Positions 57,801 through 64,000 of a DNA stretch of 64,000 nt are shown here, one piece after another. Location: the NCBI RefSeq assembly GCF_028453695.1, contig NC_135778.1, positions 4,474,166-4,538,165 of the forward strand, read 5' to 3'. How positions within the stretch are numbered: the first letter of the stretch is position 1; each line of letters starts with the position of its first letter. The DNA comes from Augochlora pura. Lineage: Eukaryota; Arthropoda; Insecta; Hymenoptera; Halictidae. The position numbers were made by a program, and so were the translations under genes. The notes under the pieces were generated by a model. The model had not been told where the DNA came from, did not search any database, and was given only the letters and a program-made list of their open reading frames with translations.

Positions 57801-59438
57801 AATCTCCATCTTGGTATTGCATAGTTTGAATGCACTCCCACAGGCGTGCATGGTCCTGGAGTACAAAGGGGATTCTTTTCCACTTGAAGAGCGCTGACAA
57901 CCAAAGCTGCTCTGTTATGGTATCTGAAAGACATCAGCTACCACCTTAACACTAGATCTAATATAGTTCTATTCAAACTTATTGATAAAGAAAATAATAT
58001 TTAACCAGTATAAGAATATAACAGAATATGCAATAAAGCTGTTTCGTGTGATTTCATAATATGATCTGTAGTTAAGTGTGTAAGAATTGTGATGAAGAAA
58101 AGTTATAGAAAAGATTAACGAATAGGTTCAATTACATTGCGATTATTCAATCTTTTTAAACTTACTTTTTTAGAAGAAGTCGAATGTGGGTATCAGACAC
58201 CGTTGGAAACATGGCATTGATTTTAGCAACTTGCAGCTCGATATCTGAATTTTGTGTCAAACTTGTCTCCATGTTCTTTATTGGTGTTGGCGATCCTAAC
58301 GTCATATCTCCAAGTCTATTTGTCATTGCACTAACCGATTTCAACGATAATGGAGTTTTTAGCTCCTACATAAATTGCATTTTTTAGTCAGTACCGATTC
58401 TATTATCAATTAATTGTTTAATATTAACAAATGTATTTACATTTCTAATACCAATATGATATTAACGAACAATGACTTTATTCTAGCACATAATTTGTCT
58501 ACCAAAAATGAGTAATACATTTTCAATTTAGTTACCTACCTGTAGACTAGGAGGTAAAAATGCAAGTTGTGGATTAAGATAGGGAGACTGTGTTGGATAG
58601 ATTTGCGGAGCTCTGTGAGCTCCTGCATAACCTATGTGTCCACCACCTCCATTTCCTCCAGTCTATTATTTTGTATCATATTTTATATTTTATCCGAATG
58701 CAGCATGTGCATATGATAAAAACACATATATTGGGAGTGCAATTACAAAGATCTTAAATCTGTGCTTGTGTGCATGATTTATAAATATGAAAATGTTACT
58801 TATAAGTAGAAATGAATGTGTACATTTAAAGATAATTTTGTACAACGAATTAATGCACAGCAGGAATCTTTTACTGACCTGCATAGGTATATCTTGGGAA
58901 GTTACAGTCGTGGCAGAACTCAGTGCCATTGAATTTTGTGATTGTATGTACTGAGAATACTGCCAATACCTTACTCTCGGATCTTCCCATGTTGTCGTTC
59001 GATTGAAATGATTTATAAAATATCTGAAAAATGTTTGATCGAATTGACGTTTCAAGTCATTGACAAACGCAAAGATCTTTTCATTTATCGCGTTGTATAT
59101 TACTTTTCGACATATAGGTTTGTTTAATGATTTTTATATAGTTATTATTTACAAATGTATGAGTAGATAGATGTTTGAAGAATTTTCAATTTTGTTTATC
59201 GATATATGCAAATAATTTCATACATATCGTTAAAGAAAACTACAAAGCAGAGTAAGTCATCGTTGCATAACATAAGTTATTACAATAATGTTTTTTATTT
59301 CTAGGATTCTTTTACTATTAGTTCAATTAATGAAGTAAAAGTAGTTTTACGAAAATTTACATACGGACGTCCACTTCTGATATCGTATCTACATTCCCAA
59401 CCGGGTGGCAATTGACTCCTGTCAGATTCTTCAGCCAT
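54857..59438 (-). CDS. WW domain and CUE-like repeat protein, uncharacterised
   Basis: Eleven exons run 59438-59365, 59023-58879, 58662-58540, 58365-58166, 57923-57714, 56376-56208, 56126-56054, 55982-55823, 55552-55415, 55313-55200 and 55079-54857. All phases agree, for 542 residues. A WW domain is at about 10-41 (LPPGWECRYD, PYFINHFNRTTTWEDPR), which would bind proline-rich ligands. Three helical CUE/UBA-like segments follow: AKINAMFPTVSDTHIRLLLK (about 161-200), YLKNIFPKVEETMLLDILEQ (about 251-289), and a weaker one at about 331-371 (RLMEKY, ALAMDSVDYDEERAMHIL). Such modules usually bind ubiquitin. The C-terminus has KGPDPQLRKGPLRGLTQGS. The start is set by the complete WW domain. I do not know a named orthologue, so ubiquitin-linked adaptor function is inference. 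Confidence 0.85.
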
Positions 59439-60097
59439 CTTTGCGTATTTTGATAACTCGCAATATAATCCGCGAATGCCACTGTGGCGTATTCACTAAC
59501 CGTGATCAAATTTAATTATGCCTGCTTCATATACTGTGATGTATTGCCTTATTTTAATGAAAATTCTTGTTTATTATTTAATACGATGAAAAATATATCT
59601 ATCATTTATTTATTTTTTTTAAATTATTTTTCTTATAAGAATCAATCATTTTTTGTTCATTTTTGAAACTTAAATCTACATTTTTATTATTTTCATAAAG
59701 ATGACTTTTTCTAATTCTTCCATGAAAATAATATTTAAATATAGTGATATGCAGTACCTAGGCATTAACAAATATGTGTTCTTTCATAGTATCTTCACTT
59801 AGTAATTTTCCTAGTACATTTGTTTAATCATAGCATTTTGTTATGATATTATTGTAAGGGTAATATATTAATTCATACTTATATTATTTTAATAAAATAT
59901 ATATTTGAAGAAACATAAAGGTATATTTATATACATTTAAATAATAATTTGTTGTGTTTCTCTGTTTTGTCATTGTGTAGAGACTTCACTTTTCTAATCT
60001 TGATGAATTTATTCATTTAATACTTGAAATGTCTTGGCTACCAAAATAAATAATCATTTTTAAATTATTATATTTACACTTGTTATATTTAAGATTT
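59439..60097. other. Spacer between the WW/CUE gene and the HIG1 gene
   Basis: AT-rich sequence of 659 bases between two minus-strand genes. It must hold the HIG1 3' UTR (minus-strand AATAAA near 60009) and the promoter of the WW/CUE gene. Confidence 0.5.
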
Positions 60098-60631
60098 CTA
60101 TTTAGTGTTCTCAGTTTGTTCTCTATGTTTTGTAAGTGTCTGATACATTTGATGTATCATTCCCATAGTTAAGCATGCTAAAGCTGTGCCTTGAGCTGCC
60201 ACTCTGAGTTGTACAATAAACATTGCTGCTGGTATCGTTCTTCTTTTCCATTTATAAATACCTATTCCACTCACAGCTGCAAACCCAACTAACCCTATAA
60301 AACAAAACAAAATGTACGTTGAAATATATGACATATTTTTTTATTAAACCTTATATATAATTGCTTTACAACAATGATTATAATTCATTTTAATATATTT
60401 AAATAATTTATTCGCACTTCAATTATTACATTTTGCTTGCATAGGATATATACAAATGGAAATATTTATTGCTTTATATATTAATTATGTACCTGCTATA
60501 AGAAAGGGTTGCCTTTTTACACCTCTGTATAATTTATCTGAAAAAGATGAATTATCTTCATTCTCTAATGTTTGCAGAAGTACTTCATCCGGTATGTAAA
60601 CTTCTTTTGTATTTCGCCACGGATCGCCCAT
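60098..60631 (-). CDS. HIG1 domain family protein (HIGD1-like), mitochondrial inner membrane
   Basis: Two exons, 60631-60493 and 60294-60098 (phase-1 join, donor GCAG|GTACAT, acceptor TTTTATAG|GG), encode 111 residues. The N-terminal half is soluble and acidic. The HIG1 domain spans about 36-100, with two membrane segments (FLIAGLVGFAAVSGIGIY, and AAQGTALACLTMGMIHQMY) around KWKRR and MFIVQLRVAAQG. The RVAAQG core matches human HIGD1A, where the residue two before the arginine is histidine; here it is glutamine. HIG1 proteins assist assembly and stability of respiratory complexes III and IV and supercomplexes. Whether it is the type 1 or type 2 orthologue cannot be decided by eye. Confidence 0.9.
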
Positions 60632-61860
60632 TGTTTGTCTGAAAAAATGATTCAAAATATTTTAATGAAAAGGCTTATCTCTCGTTCTTAAAAAAATAAT
60701 AATATAAAAACTAATCATAGTTTACACAAATATACAAAGTATATTTTATCAACACATATGATGTTCCTTATGAAGTATATTTGATTAACAATACATATGT
60801 GATTATATAATTGATCTGAGTAAAAATATTTTATTTATTTAGATTTTAATTGTTTAATTGCAAATTTTTGTAATCATTAAAATATCAAAATTTGTATACA
60901 TGCAAAATAATAATTCAATTTTCAACTTTGTACACATATAACACTTGAAATATAAAATATATGATTGAAAATCTCTATATGTACATATATGTATTTATGG
61001 TTAACCTCACACGTGTTTATTGCATCACGGGCGTATTTCATCACATTTATTCATTAATACTTTTCGACAAAATATGTCTATACATTGTTTCGTGTCATGT
61101 GCATAAAAATATATAAGTTATATAAAAACTTCACACATTTTTAGCGATTTTCATAGTCATATTCTATTGATTTTAACGACATTTTTACACAAATCTGCTC
61201 TAATGTCACCGTTACGGTAATATAATTTGAAAATGGCAGTTTAAAGATCGTTAATTAAAGTTGTCTATAGTAGTGAAAAATTGATATCAAACGTCCTTAT
61301 AAACTTTATTATACAAAAACGTGTTTATTTTTCTTATTAAATTGACTACAATTTTGTGTGTAGTAAAAGGTTTTCCTCAGGTTTTTAATGTTCCCTTTTA
61401 TCGGGATAAATCAATAGCATATTTCAATCCATTTTATCATGAATGTAGTTATTTTTATGTGAATGCTTAAAGTTATATCTGATCTTCACCTTTATTTTAT
61501 AAACAATATACAAATTTCACTGTCCTTTCGTTAATACAGCACAAGTAACAAACTGTCAACTTAACACTTCATTCACGACTGTCGTGCGGCATGCGTGATT
61601 CGAAGTGAGAATGTCATGATCATGACGCAACTATGTATGTATCATACAACAATTATCTTCATCAAAATGGTCTAAGATCGAATCGATGATAATCTTCTTA
61701 TAGCACGCGAGGATTTTAGCAGAGGCAAAATATTAACGGAACTTTAAAATACACGTGTCGGAATGGAGTGACCTTGAAAACCTATTTAGAAGCAATTTAC
61801 GTATGTATGACATAATACAGCACATATCTGTATGCAATTGTAAATATGTGTGTACGTAAG
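60632..61860. other. No gene recognised upstream of the HIG1 gene
   Basis: Strongly AT-rich sequence. It probably includes the promoter or a 5' UTR intron of the HIG1 gene. Confidence 0.4.
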
Positions 61861-62300
61861 TCACATGTTTCTATTTCAGAAATACAGTAACGGATTCTTT
61901 TCCTGCACACCTCTAGACCGCAACTTTATCCGTTAGCGAGGGTTAATGTAGAAATTTTCCTTGCCCTGATTGGTTTGCAATTTACTTTTGAGACGGTACT
62001 GCCCTCAAAAGTACTTACAGTCAAACATAGAGTATAGCGACCACCACACTGGCAGCCAACTTCGAACCGTCGAGGTTCGCTGATGCGCGCGCCTCTGGCG
62101 GTGATATTAAAAAGCCAAATACAAAGAGGCGTTTTCCGATATAACCCGCTTCGAACAGGACTCACTATCATCTATATGTCTTGTTAGAGTTTTGTTAATA
62201 AATATCTTTATTGCAAATTCGCCCGTCTATTCTCCGTAAGAACTCACTTGGAGACGCACCGTTGGGGCGTCATCAGAAGTACGCAGCGCGAAATTCAATT
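61861..62300. promoter_or_regulatory. GC-rich island between divergent HIG1 and Sec3 genes
   Basis: This island interrupts AT-rich DNA. On the minus strand GCGCGCATCAGCGAACC leads to TATGTTTGACT|GTAAGTAC near 62016. That could be a non-coding first exon of HIG1 with its donor. At 62195-62285, AATAAATATCTTTATT is followed by TCCGTAAGAACTCAC and TTGGGGCGTCATCAGAAGTA. That looks like the polyadenylation end and downstream border of an LTR retroelement. Both readings are tentative. Confidence 0.3.
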
Positions 62301-63245
62301 TTTAAAGAAGCAACGAATCCTACGTTGCATTTTTCCAATCGGAGCACAACAATCTTCTGTATCCTCTCAATTTAAAAACCTAATTGTCCCCGGATATGGT
62401 TCTTAAATTGAGAAATTACAGTATATAAAGTTTCAGAAGTAGTATGATCCATTAGCGGGTATCGACATAGAAATTTACTTTGCTTTGGAAACAGGATCCA
62501 CTGCGGATTGAGTACGCAGTAAAATGGTGAGGATACGTGCGCCAGCATATAGAGAGTAAAAAAGCGTGCAAGAGTAGAACCTATTAGTGTACTACATATC
62601 AATGATTTAGATTATATAATGAACAAAACTAGATGAAAAGTGAAAAGTAATCATTTCAACTTTATGTTGTCTTCTAAATTAAGTTACACCTTCGCAAGTA
62701 TACATACCTATATATATCCGTCAGCCGTAAACATAGCCGATACACATCAAATTTAAATATCCATTTGTAGCGGATAATATTTCTAATTGGTCCACATCTG
62801 TAAACGGCTGCTTTACGCATTACGTTATTGGTCAATAAAAGATGTAGCGATCACGTGCTCGACTTCTTCGTACACTTTATATACATGCGTGTATAAATTC
62901 AGTGACATGTATCATGTCAATGTGACAGAACTGTCAAAGAGAAATATTTTATTCAAACATAATTCAACGTTAGAAAAGTTGAAACGTACCTGTGTAAATT
63001 TATGGTTAAAGATAAAACGTGTGAACATGCATCAAATGTTCAGATATACGAAACTTATAAAAATTGTAAACATTGAGGCTATATCAAGGTACTTTGGTTA
63101 CACAATTTTATAAAAGTTTATGAAAAGACATCGTATTGTCTTTTTATAGATGTATTTAAATTGACAAGTGGTTAATGAGAAGATTAAAATTATTAAGTGT
63201 TGACTAAGTTGTATGTAGAAAGTATTTGAAAATATAATTGAAATT
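62301..63245. other. Upstream region and 5' UTR of Sec3
   Basis: No coding gene was recognised. The 108-codon frame at 62787-63113 has no recognisable domain and is probably leader or promoter sequence. Any Sec3 transcription start lies in this stretch, but no clear core-promoter motif was assigned. Confidence 0.45.
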
Positions 63246-63743
63246 ATGGCAGCAATACGACATACGCTACAAAGAGAAGTGTTTACGCCTAGCGATGAGA
63301 AATTATTAAGTGTATGTTATGTAAGTAAGGCATATAAAAAGAAGAAAATGAGCTTTCTTTGCTTAATCACAACCACAGATACACCTCCATCATTGCTTCT
63401 CTATCAAGTAAAGAAGAATGATAAAAATATATTTAAAAAAAAACAGTCATGGTCGTTAAGCGATATTCAAATTGTTGACGGTGTTAAAAATGATTCTATG
63501 GACATAGAATTGCACATCGACAAGTTGTACAAGTGGTCTGTAACAACAGCTCAGGAACGAAGAACATTTCTGAGCAATTTATATACTTACTCGTGCAGTA
63601 TAGCTCAGAGGCCACAATTTAAAAATATTCCTAAAGAATGGCTTATAGATCCAAGTTCTCTAAAGGAAAGTGACAGTATCACTTTTACACCAGGTGAACA
63701 TTTCTATGGGTATCATAAAAACAAAGATTCAATATTTTTACAA
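63246..63743 (+). CDS. Sec3: Exocyst complex component 1 (Sec3), first coding exon (partial)
   Basis: ATG at 63246 opens a 166-codon exon that ends at the donor TTACAA|GTGAGA (phase 0). The rest lies beyond the window. The start MAAIRHTLQREVFTPSDEKL, then KKKKMSFLCLITTTDTP, KKNDKNIFKKKQSWSL and IDKLYKWSVTTAQER, follow the N-terminus of animal EXOC1. This part forms the Sec3 PH-type domain (about 1-140), which binds PI(4,5)P2 and Rho-family GTPases and helps place the exocyst at the plasma membrane before vesicle fusion. The frame running past the donor to a stop at 63785 is intronic. Confidence 0.95.
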
Positions 63744-64000
63744 GTGAGATTCATATTCTTTCTATCCCATATTATTCTTTATTAAAGATTTTAGATACAG
63801 ACTGTATTAAAATGAAATGTTTTTCCAATTTTTCAAATCACTGATATAAAAACTTCTCCTTAAATATTGAATTCTCAATGAATTACGTAAAAATATTATT
63901 TCCTTTACTTATAATGTCATTTATTTAAGATAAGTTTTTAACTGAATTTCATCACTTTGATCTTAGAACTTCTTACATCGCCCATTTCATCAGATTATCA
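63744..64000 (+). other. Sec3 intron 1 (partial)
   Basis: AT-rich sequence after the exon 1 donor. I found no second exon of Sec3 before the end of the window. Confidence 0.7.

Noticed and set aside
62787..63113. 108-codon plus-strand frame before Sec3
   Set aside because: No domain, AT-rich codon use, and it lies where the Sec3 leader is expected.

Overview
The window looks like nuclear DNA from a hymenopteran insect, most likely a bee. The clearest marker is a two-exon corazonin precursor (31047-31604, minus). It carries the [His7]-corazonin sequence QTFQYSHGWTN-GKR and ends in NNNY, like the honey bee precursor as I remember it. Introns are short with GT-AG ends, the DNA is AT-rich with GC-rich CpG patches, and it is scattered with small non-autonomous DNA transposons. 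I see no intact transposase, tRNA, rRNA or CRISPR array.

The left half (1-31 kb) is gene-poor. Its only gene piece is the last coding exon of a C15/TLX homeobox gene (12918-13155, plus). The homeodomain exons are not upstream in the window, so either the preceding intron exceeds 12.9 kb or the exons lie elsewhere. The rest is intergenic or intronic DNA. It holds miniature elements with TTAA target sites and several terminal-repeat families (piggyBac-like), mariner-type remnants, nested insertions and minisatellite arrays. It also has GC-rich, TAAT-rich stretches that could be regulatory. Corazonin stands at the edge of this zone, followed by another 8 kb without a recognised gene.

The right half (39.8-64 kb) is a compact housekeeping cluster. 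In order: a mitochondrial fission regulator (MTFR1-like, minus, 39793-40760); a 1.6-kb ORF ending in HIDDEL (43412-45031, minus), which joins in frame to an EDEM3-type GH47 mannosidase-like gene with a PA domain (45522-49576, minus); TRMT112 (plus, 51081-52003), divergent from EDEM3; an 11-exon gene for a WW plus CUE-like repeat protein (minus, 54857-59438); a HIG1-domain mitochondrial protein (minus, 60098-60631); and the first coding exon of exocyst subunit Sec3/EXOC1 (plus, 63246-63743), which runs off the window.

The genes do not form one pathway. They cover ER quality control, methyltransferase support, mitochondrial dynamics and respiration, exocytosis, neuropeptide signalling and developmental patterning. 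The points most worth a second look are the in-frame ER-retention-like C-terminal extension of EDEM3, a miniature transposon whose empty site is preserved in a tandem duplicate, and a palindromic element nested in a mariner-like copy. All exon limits were read by eye from reading frame and splice signals, without transcripts.
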